A stretch of DNA of 64,000 nucleotides from Orthonyx spaldingii (GCA_013397795.1 VZTJ01004018.1:235394-299393); one strand, 5' to 3'. Positions 21,861 to 34,758 are shown, counted from the stretch's first letter. Numbers and translations: made by a program. The notes: generated by a model not told the origin, from the sequence alone.

Positions 21861-24800
21861 GCTAATTGTTAGCTAATTTATTGAATAAAACAGTATGTTA
21901 GATTTAATTTAATATTAATTACATTTAGAATTTCAGACCTCTGATTTTACTGGTAAGATTTTTCAGGATGGAGAGGTGACTTATACAGGTGCTGGATTTA
22001 ATGAAGGACTTATTTTTACCCAGGAGCATGAATTAATTACAAATTCACATGGTAAGCATACATATGGCTTATTTGCCTAGCCACACAAGTTGTTAGGCAT
22101 GCAATTTGCATACAGCAGGACTTTGCTTGCACAGATGCTGTCAAACATGAGCTAACGCATTCATTTACTGAAAAATCCATCTTGTTATATTTCATTGTTA
22201 AATACATAGTGCTTTATGCATACTTTATCTTGTACTTTCTTTTTATTTATATCTCTTGTCCTCACTACTCTATTTTTTCCCCCCCCAAAAAAATCTGTGT
22301 TTGGAATGGTTATGTTGATGACATGTTGAAGTTGTGAAATTAAAATTGACTTATCCCCACTGAAACTAGTGGAATATTTGACAGAGATTTCAATGATGCC
22401 AATATTTCATCCAGATCTGCTCATTATTCCTGTTAGTACTAAGAGCAGTAAAATACCCACCCTTGCAACCATGCTCCAAGGATAAGTGCTGCCAGCTCTG
22501 AAGAGCTTCCTGGGGATCAGTGAAGGAGCCCTGAGCTAGAATGCTGAAAGCAATGGCAAAAACTCACTCAAAAATGACAGAATTAGTGTACAAAATCCAG
22601 AGACAAAAGAAATAAGCTTTAAAACACTATGGGGTCTTTGGGCAAAACTATAGCAAAACCAGAAAGTACCTCATGGGTGGTGGTGAACTCAACAGACTGA
22701 CTAGAAAGCCAAAATCAGCACTACTGAAATATCAGTGCTTATAGATTGGATCTTGACATAACTTTATGGGTAGATCCAGTTCTGATAAAGACAAGATTAT
22801 GATGTGTGAGATGTAGCTAGAGGTCAGATCTGTGTTCTCAGTAATGTCCATGGGGAAAGTGTTATCCAGACATAAGATTCCAAGAAGTACTAGAAAATAT
22901 CTGAGCAACCTGTAAAACACTCTCAGTAGTATTGGAGAGTAGAAACAAACAAAATTTTTTTGTATCCTTTGCCTTTATGTACTTTTTACCAAATATTTCT
23001 GTCAATAACTTTGTTTTTTGTGCATGACCAGTATAGCAAGATTTTGCTGGATATTGTGTACTTTAAATCAGACAGGATGTGAGATCTCTGACAGAGATCT
23101 CAGTGATTGCCAGATACCTCTGACAACCCAAACCACCATTCACTCAGATACGGTCAACAGTGAAGTGGTGCTGAAGAAATCCAGCCCTTATGATGTTCTT
23201 TCCTCCCTTCTTTAAGATACAGAAAATTTTATTTTTTTTTTAAGCATGGAAAATGTACTTTTTCCGGTTCAGTCTAGATACTTGGTCTCTTATAATTGCC
23301 TTTAGATGGAACTGATTTTCATGCTAGATTTGACTAGGAAAACTAAGTATTTCAGAGCAGGAAGAAGAAAGAAAAGGATCCATAACTACGTCCTTCTGTA
23401 AGCTGAAGCATAGATCAGTTGCCGAGAATTAACATGAAGGAATCAGAGCTAAATGCCCAGGTGCCAGCGAGTTCTAGGAGAAGTCAGGTGTCTACATAAG
23501 TTCCTCCATTAAAAATAAAGATCCAAGCTTCCTGAATAAAAATTCCTTTATATGTGTCCCAGACAAGCAAATGAAGGGAAGCCTGTGGGGTATTGTGAAA
23601 TAACTCTGAAGTTCTGCATAAAAGTAAGTTTATTTTTATTAGCTGTTCTTCATGTAAGATATTGCCTCTCAGGCACTTCACCTCAGACGTTCCTGGCAGG
23701 CATGGCTCACAGTGCCGGAAATCCACTTCATGACAGCAGAATCATCTTCCATGGGGAATTGTCATGCTGTTGGAGATGGGACAGAGGGCTCTGAAATTTC
23801 ACCTGAGGCATCCTGTCACTGCCCAGAAGTGGGCTGCAGTCCAGTCATGTCATCCCAAAAGGAATTGCATGCCCATTGTAACATCCAAAGCAAATTTATC
23901 TTGGCTGTAACTCCATAGTTATCAATCAAATTGATCTAAATCAAAGTCTGGCCCCATATTTCCATAAACGTGGTCAGTTAAAAATAATTTCTTACAGTTT
24001 GATTAATTCTAAGCTTTCTTTCCATGTGAATTCAAGGTTAATTAAGTGGTAATGTGTCCTGCTGTAGTCTCCTTTGGGAAGAAGTCAGCTCTGTGAGCTG
24101 ATGGAGAAGAGGCAGCTGTGACACTAAAATCCTACCTTGTGTATAGCCAGCGTGAAAGCAGGCAGCCCAACACACAGAACAAGCTCAAAACTTTGACCAG
24201 ATTCACTCAGAGAAAAGGGGGACTTTTTTTTGTGAGACGCAGGCACTTATTTGGGCTGGCTTTGACCCAAACAGGCAGCTGAAGGAAGGACATGACCATG
24301 AGCAGAGAGCATCTCCTGCTAGTGACTCTGCCTCCTCTAAGAGCTCATCCAGCTGCCAAAGGGTAACCATTTCTGATCAAATCTTCTCAGGCATAGACAC
24401 TCAATTAGCTTATGTGCAGAGAGAGTTTGAAGTTTCAGAAGGTTCAGGATCCATTTGCTTTCTTGCTCCTTACATTTCACTCACACATGTCCTTCTTCCC
24501 AAGCTGCAGCCAGGATCTTGAGCAGAGTGCCAGCCCAGTATGGGCATGCGCTCAGGGTGGAGAGAAATTTCAGAAACTTTTGATTAACCAGGCAGCCATT
24601 TCATTTACAGACAGCAGTTGAGCATCATCCAGAAAAACAAATTAACTGAAACATAATTAACTACATGTCAGCAGAGCAAGCTGAATTCGTCTGTTGAGGA
24701 AATTAACAGGCACACAGATACAATAGGGCTTCCCAAGAGTCTGTAGAAGTCAAATAAAGGGACACAACAACCAACTCACATTTCTAGGGAGAGAAGAAAG

Positions 24801-26351
24801 TATGAATGAAATACAAGTTTCTCCCACATCTCACTCACCTTTCACATGCCCCTTCACAAAGGGATTTCTATGTGTGGGAACATTTCAGGTGCATATAGAA
24901 CTTGTTTAATCCAAAAGTCAAACCATGTCAGCAAGTTAGCTCAAGTCACTTTGGGCAGAGGGGGGCCAGTTTTTGAGGCAGTCAGTCATGCACTTGAAGT
25001 AATGCCATGTGAGTTAGGAGATCAGCCATGCAGAAAAGCCAGCAAGCTCTGCACAGCAGCTCATCCAAGGACACTCAGAACACTCAGCAGTCAATCCTGA
25101 TGCTGAAATCCAGGCTCAAGTTTCAGTTTCAAGTAAATTCAAAGTTCACAAGTGGGGATATTTTCTCACAGGTACCAGTAAGCCTCTTTACTCTGCCTTA
25201 ATGCTCCCAGGTCAATTATTTGCCTCAGATAATTAAACCCAGTGTGGAGCTGAGGGACTGTGCAATAGGGCACACTCTGGAAAACACCCCAGGAGCTCTT
25301 CATGGCTGCCAGAGCTTGTGTCTCCCCCAGCCTCCTACCTGCATTCAATTCAAAGCCTCAGAGCTGCAACCCTACTTTGGGCATTTCTACAATCTGGATT
25401 CCACTGACCTGGGACCCATTTCCCTCCAGGGCTGCCAACTCTCCTTTGTCAAGGAGGTGGCGCAGGGGGAGCCTCAACTCTACAGCCCTCTCACTCAGGG
25501 CTGAGCACTGTGTGTTTTCCTAGGAATTAAAACCGTTTCCACCTTCAAAGGTAAACACAAGGATACTCTTTCTGTCAGCTCTGGTGGATACTGCAGTTTT
25601 CTTCAGGGCCGGACACTTTTCTCAGACAAAAGTGCTTAAATCCCAGTATCTTCCAAATGCTTCAGGAACCATGACATGGCCTTTTACATGCTCAAGCCCT
25701 TGTTTTCCACACAAATATAAGCAAAGACCCAAAGCTTCCCCAGACCCCTCCCTGGCTGTAAAACTCTGACTTCACAGCCATGTCTGAATGGCCAGGTGAA
25801 CTTAAGTTCCGCTCCTCGCTTTTATTCATAAAATCATGTTTGCTATTACTTCTGATAAGAAAAATCATCTTTCCAAACATAAATGGAAACCCGTGCACTG
25901 TTTTTCTGACATGTTTTGCCATATTCTCAGGTTTAAACCAGACTGGGACTGCCATGCTTGTTATTCTCCTGTGGGCAATGAGGAAGCAGTTTCTCAAGCT
26001 AGAGATGTAAACTGGAATGATTCATTGTGCTTTGCACGCCTCCTGTGCTTTTCCTAGCCAATTTAGGTAAATACAGTATTGGAAATCGGGTTCTGTATGA
26101 ACAATTGTGACAATTACTGCTGAGAGACCCATCACTTTTTGCTTCATTTAATATTCTCTGTAATTACGTTAGTCATAAAGAAAGTCATTGGGTATTAATG
26201 TGGATGTCACATGCCCTTCCATGGAAACCTCAGCAATAATTAATGCTCCATTAACACCTTAAGTCTTGTTATTATTTATTCATTTAGCATTAAAATTGAT
26301 GAGGCTGTTTTAGAGAGGAAGGAGTCAAGACATATTGTATGAAATTCTTTT
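21861..26351. other. Unannotated unique sequence, no gene recognised
   Basis: Mostly AT-rich, repeat-free sequence. Frames stay near or below 101 codons (minus strand 25692-25997) and show no known domain. A C7A7 homopolymer junction lies near 22280. The part at about 26060-26310 is AT-rich with several TAATTA, ATTAATG and TTAATGCTCCATTAA-like homeodomain-type sites, which suggests but does not show a conserved noncoding element. Confidence 0.5.
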
Positions 26352-26367
26352 TGTGTGTGTGTGTGTA
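26352..26367 (+). repeat. (TG)n microsatellite
   Basis: About seven perfect TG dinucleotides followed by TATG. Short but potentially polymorphic. Confidence 0.85.
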
Positions 26368-27556
26368 TGACCACACTGTTCCTGCAAGAGCCACGGGACA
26401 TTGGTTTAGTGACAAATGCCAGTGGGTCTATAGCCTTAGCTATACTCTCCTCCCTGCCTGCTGCTGTGCTGTAAATAGCTCAAACTTGAACAGGGAAATA
26501 CACAAGACACTTCAAGAAAACACTCGAGGAAAAGCAGGAGATGATGTCTGGCAAGCCTTTTGGCATAGAGACCAAAGACCCAGGAAAATTTCATTCTGTT
26601 CCCAACTCTATCATACTTCCAAGGTATCTGTGTACAAGCCATACAGAGTGAGTCCTCATTCTGTCAGAAGGTCAGGCTCTTGGCTCAAGAGAGAGCATGG
26701 GGTGCCTTTTGTTTTCTTGTTTCTTTGTGGCCAGAGACCCAACATGAAATATTTTGTTCAAGCATAACACAATTTTTTTCTTTTTCTTTGATTCACCAAG
26801 AAAAAAATGTTTATCTGAGATCAGTAGGATCTTCTCTGTGTTTTGATTTTCCCTTTAGCTGCTGGAAAAAAATCAAGCATTGGCTGGATCCAAACTTCAT
26901 TACTGCATTTAAATTAAGTATCTCAGGGAGTCCTCCAGAGCCTATTGGATTATCCTTGGCAGGTGGCAAGTATGATCTGCCTAGGGTCACAGAAAAGGAA
27001 ATCTGTGGCTGCTGCAGACAAGCTCCCACTGGAAACCTGTGGTACATCTGGGATGAGGGTTCAGGTCTTCCACACCCCACCCCTGTCTATCACTGCTGGT
27101 TTCATCCCTCCTGCCTGGCTGTCTTGAAGCCGAGGGCTGCTTCTGGCACTGCATCCAGAGGAGAGCCTCTGTGTTCCCCCGCTTCTATAATGGCTGTAAC
27201 TGATTTTCCAGCTATTACCATCATCAACAATGCTATTAACAAGAGACATCTAGGCAAACAGCAATTCCCCTTATGGCTGAGTTTAATATAGGCTGGAGTT
27301 CCCCAGAAGAGTCTGGGCTGAGTGTATCCTTCTCACACCACAAGCCCAAAGAGCTTTTTCTTTCTTTCAAAAGCAACTGGGTGCTCTGTGTGCTGCACAA
27401 CCCCCAGTCCCCAATTAAACTATCCCACAGCTGTTACTGACTTCCAAAAGTGGATCTGTCAGAGGTGTGGTTGTTGTGTTGAGATCTACCATCAAAGAAA
27501 AGAAAACCCAGCAGTGCCTGAGGAGACAGACTGTTGCTTGACACTCTCTCCCATCC
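26368..27556. other. Unannotated sequence containing the longest open frame in the window
   Basis: A plus-strand frame of 203 codons spans 26680-27291. Its codons show no recognisable domain, its composition shifts along its length, and shorter minus-strand frames overlap it (26811-27080 and 27061-27249). Its length is only slightly above what I would expect by chance in 64 kb. I do not call it a gene. Confidence 0.45.
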
Positions 27557-27600
27557 CATACATACATACATATATATACACATGTATTTGCATACACACA
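27557..27600. repeat. Imperfect (CATA)n/(TA)n/(CA)n microsatellite
   Basis: Compound simple repeat: three to four CATA units, then a short TATATATA run, then ACACATGTATTTGCATACACACA. It is imperfect, so probably older. The minus-strand 60-codon frame through it (27415-27597) owes its start to the repeat. Confidence 0.85.
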
Positions 27601-29519
27601 GGGTACCTTGATAGTACTTAATGTCTTCTAACTCACTGCAAAGCCTCAGTTATATTAGCCAGAGCCATATGTTTTCTGCACATGCTGAAATGTCATATAT
27701 TTATGCTGCTTTTATAGTTTTCCATCCTTGCAGGAACAGGATGTGCTGCTTCCTTTTCCCCCTACATTTTCTTTTCCTTCCTCTCAGTATTATCTGCTAC
27801 AGCTTCTCTAAAAGAAGCAGCTGAAGCAAAAGGGGTACTCCTTGCACCACTGCCAAGATACGCTGCCCAGCCCTCGGCTGCAAGGCCATTTCTAACAGGA
27901 ACTGAGAGCTCACTTCATGTATTTCCATCAAAAGTGTGCATTACTGACACTCATCATGTGCCCAAGCTGCCTGACCATGACACGTGACTTTTGTGGCTTG
28001 GCAGGGGGTAGCTTGGCACATAGGCCAGGCAGTTCATCACTTCCCACCACAGGAACTCTCTCTCCATGCTGCTTTTCTTTCTATCGTAGATATTGTACTG
28101 AGATTGCTACTATAAAAAAACCCAAAAAAACAAATACAGCAAGGTGCATACAAATTGCAAATAAAAAGTTAATGGTGGCATCCTTCAGTGCTCCATGGAG
28201 AGTAAAGGGCCATTAGCCTCATTAAAGCAAGGAAACACTATTTTTTTGTGTTCCCATTTTCCTCTTTACTGCAGCGAGTCTTCAGGAGAGCACACACATA
28301 TCTGTGCCTTGGAAGCCTTGCTTTGAATTATAGCTTCTCATTACAAGGAAAAGGTGTCAGCTTCAGTTTCAGCTTTCCTTGCAAAGTGTTTTGCTGCCTT
28401 TCCTCCACAAAGGAGGCCCCTTGCTAATTCTTCCTGCATCTTTACAACCAGAGGAGACAACACTAGGAACCTGGTTCTGAACTCCTCACCTCTGAGTCTG
28501 ACCCTCATGGTCCCTCCCAGGGGTCAAATTCTCTACTCTATTCCTCTATCCCAGAGCATAATTCTCGAAATCAGTAACTGCTTCCCCTCCATTTCCACTT
28601 TGTGGGCTATACTTACCCATAGCACAGTAAACCCACATGTTTTGGCTTCTCCATCACTGCATGATTTTTTCTGGAGATGAGTGCTTTAATTTTTGCAGTT
28701 TCCTTCTTTCTGAAAATAGTGGACTGGATTTTCTCCTCAGTCATCTACTTGTAGTAAAATCAAAGATATTTCACTAAACCATGTGGACATGGTTTTCACT
28801 AACTCCATGGGCTGGTTCCCAGTCTATGTCAGTGTAATAGAGATTAAAAGCAGGCCTGGATGGCCAGTGACCGTTGACACTGATGCTCCTGCATTGTGTC
28901 ATGGTAAGGTCAGGACAGTCCTTATCTTTCTGCTTTGATGTGAAGCACTGAGGATACACATGAGTTACCCAGTTTGGGTCTGGGTTTGGTTCTGAGTCTG
29001 AATTTTCTGTCAGAAAGTCATGATTCAGACCTAGATGAGGTTTCGTCATGACAATTGCAAGGAGGAAATTGTGAAATGTGGAGGAACTGAACACAAATCA
29101 AGTAGAAGAGAAGGTGGCATTCATCTGAAGGCATTTTATATTTAAGCACAAAGACTTTGGGATGATGTAAGATTGCTGAACACCTGGCTGGTGAATATTT
29201 AAGTGACTGAAGGCTTACAATTGATTACTCCCCACCAAATTTGTTTTTCTTTTACAAAGCAACAGCAAACACATATATTGAGAGATACCTAACCTACTTG
29301 CAAGCCAAGAATGAATGCTGTTGTGCCATTGATCTGATTTCCCACATCTTCTTCCTGAGGAATCAGTCCCTATGTAGAAGACGGTGGATAATGGCTCTGC
29401 ATTTCTGAGTGAAGCTTCCTACCTGTATAAAACAGCTGCTAACAGAGTTTGACAGTCAGGAAGCCAGCAGACAGATGCTTTGGGTAAGGAGTCATGACAT
29501 GAAAGATGAAAGGATCACT
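27601..29519. other. Unannotated sequence with a candidate terminal exon
   Basis: At 27745-27787 a very long pyrimidine tract ends in CTCTCAG, a strong plus-strand splice-acceptor look-alike. It is followed by a 65-codon open frame without an ATG, ending in TGA at 27985-27987. I recognise no family in that peptide. Elsewhere frames reach 108 codons (28354-28680) without recognisable domains. No repeats are visible. Confidence 0.4.
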
Positions 29520-29640
29520 ACTAGGGCATCTGTTACCCATCTCAGCAAAAGGAAGAAGGAAACATTACTGAACCATTCATACAGGAGCTCAGGAGCTCCT
29601 GGGGACTTTAATTACCCATACATCTGCTGGGTGTGATGTT
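29520..29640 (+). repeat. CR1 LINE scrap, endonuclease region
   Basis: The plus-strand codons at 29601-29630 read GDFNYPYICW, nearly the CR1 endonuclease signature that normally reads GDFN-(H/Y)-P-D-ICW. The frame stops two codons later. The left part of the fragment is too diverged to delimit confidently. Confidence 0.72.
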
Positions 29641-31404
29641 CCTCAATCCTAAATCAAAACCATTCACAAGACAAGCATTCTTCCTGTTTATGTTCTATTC
29701 ATTTCACATCATAAATTGTCCTCAAACAGATTGCAATCTTTTAAAAATGAGTATACTACCTGAGATGCCTTGCTAAATAATTTGAGCAGCTAAACCAAAC
29801 CCATATACAAAATAAGTCACTGAAATGAAATTACACTCAAAGCAATATGTAACTCAGATTGTGCATTGCTGTTCCTTGATCCAATGAGCATAATGAGTGT
29901 AATACCAGAAAAGTGGTGTCTGAACCCATTTCAGTAAGATGCAACCTTTTTAAAAAAGAAATGCTTCTTAAAGGGTTGCCAAAAATGCACTTTTTGGATC
30001 TTTTTTTTTCTTCTGCTAGTAAATAGGTTAACTGTAGCAATTTACAGTCGAGCGCCGCAAATGAGCTCTAAAGTTAGATCTACCTCTAAATATAGGCATA
30101 GCCTCAGTGCCACATGGGAAAGGAGAAAGCTACAAGCTCTGTCTGGTATGCAGCATCTTTGTAGGGAATTGCCAAGCCCGGTGTTGTGTGTGTCAATACA
30201 ATAAGCAGTCAAGCTTGTTTAACTGTTCACTCAAACATGTGCCTTCTCTCAGCTCTACTGCAGTACAAAGAGAAGGAGTAGCCAAATCCCAGCAGGGGTT
30301 ACTCCATGAGGACTTCAGGCATGAAAGGTTAGATATCCTGCATGGGGAAAAGAGAGACACTTCAGGGTTAAACAGTGAAGTGTAAATTAAGCTGAGAGAT
30401 ACTAGCCTCAAACTGAGGTCTAATGGCAAAGTAACTGTGTGCTATAATTGTTCAGAGAAACAATTGGAGATTTCAGGCACCTTGCAGAAGACAAAACAAA
30501 AGAGTTAAGGAAAATAAGATCAGGCTTTACAGATACTAGGGAAACCAAAATACTAGAACAAACAGTGAAGAAGGAAATTTCAGGAGAATAAAACGAAATG
30601 ACCAAAACAGTGAGCTGCTTCTTTAAAGGGCTGGGAACTACGAGTGCAGAGATTTCGTCAAACCTGTGCCTGACTATGCTCTTTCAAAGATGTTGAATCC
30701 TCTTTTTAACACATCCCAAAGGCTATGTGTGTTTTACTTGTACTTCTGGTCCATTAGACTCCTACGGTGAAACCTTCACTCTGTAGAGGATTTGGCTAAC
30801 ACTGAACCTCACTGAGGCAAGCAGAGCTGAGCAAATCAAGGGTGAAGAATTAGGCATGTAACAATGCTTAACTTCCCTACAATAAGTATAGCTCAATTAT
30901 TTCTGTTAATTAGATCCCCCCTCCGTGCATAATCAATCCGTGCTTGCATGGGAAGGCACTGAAGGGCACAAGCTGACAGACATCATCAGGTGAGGGTGCC
31001 TGGGCAGCTGCCTTGCAGGCCACAGGGCAAATCACTTGTGAACATGTCACTGAACTTGCACAGAAATGAAAGGCACAAGCTCGTAGCTGAGTGCTGAGCT
31101 TCAGACATACCTCGTATCCAACCTCAGAGGAGTGTTCAAGGCACTAGTAAAAGTCTGCACCTTAACAAAGTGCTCTTCTAACAGAATGGGGAAGGCTGTG
31201 TTAGCACCTCTGGGCATATCTGATATACCCTTCTTGGAGAAAAACACTGTGGTGGGTGGTCTTGGGCATGGCTTTCCTTGTGCCTGACTTGCATGAAGCT
31301 TTTATATTTATTTGTAATGTTCTTTACGTATTTATTCAAAAGTCTAATGACATTTAAATGAAAAATCTCATGCTGATTAAAATCAGGTAGGGGAATAGCT
31401 GGGA
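29641..31404. other. Sequence between two CR1 coding scraps
   Basis: No gene is recognised. The distance between the endonuclease motif on the left and the reverse-transcriptase motif on the right (about 1.8 kb) is longer than the roughly 0.7-0.8 kb I would expect inside one CR1. Either an insertion sits here or the scraps are separate copies. The part at about 30440-30610 is rich in lysine and arginine codons on the plus strand and might be the decayed linker between those CR1 domains. About 30890-30960 is AT-rich and repeat-free. Confidence 0.4.
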
Positions 31405-31510
31405 AAATGAAATGCACCATACATAATCAGATCCAGATGACATGCAGCCCAGGGTTTTGAAGGAATGAAGCTAATGAATATAGTGAACCTCTGGTAATTA
31501 GATCTGAACA
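31405..31510 (+). repeat. CR1 LINE scrap, start of reverse-transcriptase domain
   Basis: Plus-strand codons from about 31428 read SDPDDMQPRVLKE and then, after a one- or two-base shift, ANEYSEPLVI. In CR1 this stretch normally reads close to SPGPDGIHPRVLKEL followed by AEEIAEPL. The collinear match over about 25 residues is convincing despite the frameshift and stop. The element is dead. Confidence 0.75.
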
Positions 31511-31664
31511 GCCACAGCAAGGGAGAGGAGGGGGAGAAATGCAAACATGGTATAGATCTTAAAAGGGGGAATAAATAAGAAAAAAGAGAGTTGTCCTAAC
31601 ATAGGCTTATAAAAAGCCCACATCACTGACTATAACCCCCAGAGGGGAGGACTGTAAAGTGTTT

Positions 31665-31810
31665 CTTAAGCTTTCCCTTTCAAACTTTCCATCATCTTTT
31701 CACTCCCCACTTCCACAGTTTTGCTCTTTTTTGTTTCCTCACCTCCCCTTCCTCTGTATCCCACCTTCTGATTTTGCCCACATCCCCCATTTTGCTCCCT
31801 AGGAGATCCT
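31665..31810 (+). repeat. Pyrimidine-rich block (polypurine on minus strand)
   Basis: About 145 bases dominated by C and T, with runs such as CACCTCCCCTTCCTC and CCACATCCCCCATT interrupted by few purines. Such tracts can adopt triplex (H-DNA) structures and also create lysine/glutamate/arginine-rich minus-strand frames, as seen at 31692-31880. No repeat family is evident. Confidence 0.6.
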
Positions 31811-34752
31811 TAGGGTTTTTCAGGATGAAAAGCCCTTCCCAGACCATTCTTGATTCCCTTCCAAGGCACAACCTCTCCATCCTGCTCTATGTAGTTACTT
31901 AAACAGTAGAGCTCCATATAGTCCCTTTCCTCCTCAACAGCACTAAGTTAAACCTTTAATTCAGGCTGAGTACTTAGAGATGTGCATTTCTTTAACATGT
32001 GAGCAGTCCCACTAAAATCAGTGGAGTAACTGGGGGGTGTTAAGAACCACAGGGCTTTTTTGCCTGCCCAGAACAGAAACTCAAGCATTCATTCCTTTTC
32101 ATTCCCAAACTGACTTTGTCCCAACTGCTGCTGTTGTGTTCAGGCCCATGTCTTCACCTGCACACAAACACAGGCTCCACTTGCACCTGGCCTAGCAGAC
32201 ACCCCTCTGTAGCCAGTCTGACCTGCCACATCCACACTTGCCTGTGCTGGAGAGGGGAAGCCTGGCTTTGCTTCATGCCCCTGCCTGGCACATAGGGTTG
32301 GCAGCGCTGGCTTCCCCGGGGGTGGTGGGCTGAGGGCATTTGTGGCTCTTGGCTGGTCTCCACCCCTAGCTGATTGTGTAAAGGGCTTTTGTGCAGCCCA
32401 GTTGCCTGAGTGCACTAACAATAGTCCCCTTCAAGGTGGCACACACCCCGAGGTTAGGAGCCACAACCGGGCTGCGTGACCAAGTGAACCCACTCTGCTC
32501 TGTTCCAGGGCACCCACGCATGGCGGGGAAAGGGAACAAATGAGTTACAGTTTACTGAGGGATTTGGTGGCTTTGGGCCATTGATGCCCTGCACATCAAG
32601 TCTCACTGAGCAGGTCTTTGGATGAATTCCTCACATTGCTTTAGAATTAGAGCTGAAGCCTACCAAAATCCTGCTGCTTGCTAACCCCCTGAATATTGCA
32701 GCAACCTGTATGTGAAGGAGTTGAAGGAATAGGATGACACTTTTCCTTTTTTTTTTGGTGTGGATAATGAATTCTTTTCAATTAGTCCAAGAATCAGCAT
32801 CACTATTTGAATTGTAGATTTTTACATTGAGTACAAAGTCTTTAATGTCTTTCCAAAGGAGTTTATATATAGAGTGTTAACAGAGCTGTCTGTTAGGCAA
32901 CAATTCCACTGGAGAAGGAGAAAGTGAGTCTAGATGGTGATAAAAAGCAGTACTTATTTTTTCTTTTGATGTCTTCACTAAAGAGTGTAAGTGTCTCTTG
33001 GGATCTGTTATTTAGATTATAATCTGAATTACTTTCTGTAAGAATACTGATTTTATGGACTAGAAAGATCAGACTAGCACTGAAAAAATTAATTCCCTTT
33101 GGGACACTTAACACAACCCCTTTTGCTCCCCAAAGCCAGAAAAATCCTTTAAAGTTATTAGAGTAACACTAGGAACCTAGAGCAGACTTTGCACAGCTTT
33201 TGACAAAGAGAGCAACAACTCCTTGCAGCACAGTTCGTTACTGATGGGTCAAAATGATTTGCTGGATCAGGAATATTTCCCTCCCTGGGAGATGTTGATT
33301 GAGGCTGTAGGCTTCTCATTTGTATATTGCACAGTGCAACTCAGTTAGTTGGGTTTGAGGCAATCAGATGTTAAAAGGCAATTTGGAGAAAATTGCATAT
33401 AACTTCAGATGTCATTCAAAAAGGATGGGGTAGTGGCATCTGTTTCTCATAACATTTGAAACATTACATATGTTTCAGAATGATACTGTTTCTGTAGAAG
33501 TAAGCCATATAATTTCTGGATTTTTAAAAATTAAACATGGTACCTTTAATTCAAGATATTGTTATTCTAAAAAAGACAGTGCTAACCTTTATCAACCTTT
33601 CTCTGCAGTGTAAGTTATTGTTGGCAAGGTCATGTTTGGTTGCTTTGTCTGATCCAGGAGTATATTTCATGAATTACCTTATAATTTTAAGTGGTGACTA
33701 GACCTTCGTGTTCTAGATAACGTCACAAAAGCAATTTATCCAAGGCATTTGACAAAGAAAGGAAAAATTGCCCACTTTTCCCATCAGACGTAATTACCAT
33801 TCACCACATCTAAATGAAGCGCTTGTTGCATCTTTACTAGAGAACCAAAAGTCACTATGAATAGGGTTATTTCTCCATTAACTGAAAACTGGTGCAGGGA
33901 AGACAGGGGAAATGGGCTTTATAATTAACCCTCGTAGTGCTCCGACAGAAAACGGATAGATCTGAAACTTACACTGTGGTGGAATCTTCTCTTTTTTTAA
34001 ATGAATGATGGAAAGCCATGAGGCAAGCCTCTCACCCCTCTTGCTGGAACACAGGGTCTGGCAGTGGGCTGGAATGATAACATAAGGGCAGGAGAACAGG
34101 CAAACCCAGAGCAGGGCTCTGCAAGTTTATTCAATTAGGTACTAAAAGTTTGGAACAAGGTTTCATTTGCCAACAGCTGCATACAATCATTTGTGGTTTT
34201 GAGGCCAGGGTAATTGGCATGTTATGAGCTTTTGCTTCAGCTTTTGGCATCTGCCTGAAAACCACACAGAAAGAGGGAAGGTTCTGCATGGGGCTCAACC
34301 AGAAACCCTCCCCAGGGAGTATAATCTCAGGAGCCATCAGTGAACCAACCTCACCCAGGTCTCATGGGCACGGGGCAGATGCTGCCCACCAGCAAGCCCT
34401 GGTGAGTGGGAGAAAGAGTCCTTGCTAGGCTGTATGCTACCAGAGCCAAGATTGCTTCATGTGCATGGATTTATGCTTTTAACTAGGGACAACTGTTTTC
34501 AGGAAATTGACTGAAGCTGCCTGTTAATTGGAAGCAGTGAGGGAATTTTATTTTCCATTGTGTGCTTCAGTCCTCAGTGATCCAGCACTCAGCACTAAGT
34601 TGTTACAGCTCGGAAGCTGCCACCAACCTTTGTCCATGACATCCCTGGCCTCCCTTTGAACAGAGCAGGACAGTCTCTCTTCCATGACATGTTTCCTTTC
34701 AGGGCATGCTATGAACTGCAACACCCTGCTCCTTGTATCCTCTTCCCCCCTT
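31811..34752. other. Unannotated unique sequence, no gene recognised
   Basis: About 32140-32540 is GC-richer with overlapping minus-strand frames of 69 and 93 codons, neither recognisable. About 33640-33980 is repeat-free, AT-rich, stop-rich, and carries sites such as AACGTCAC, TTTGACAAAG and ACGTAATTACC; it has the look of a regulatory element. Otherwise I see nothing. Confidence 0.45.
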
Positions 34753-34758
34753 NNNNNN
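34753..34758. other. Assembly gap (6 N)
   Basis: Six undetermined bases inside a C/T-rich tract. Very similar text (CCTTCCCCCCTT-type) lies immediately left and right of the Ns, so the gap may hide a slippage or a short duplicated segment of uncertain true length. The frame spanning it (34656-34862) is not trustworthy. Confidence 0.99.

Noticed and set aside
26680..27291. Longest open frame, 203 codons, plus strand
   Set aside because: No recognisable domain, shorter opposing frames overlap it, and the length is only slightly above the chance maximum for this window. I would revise this with transcript or homology support.
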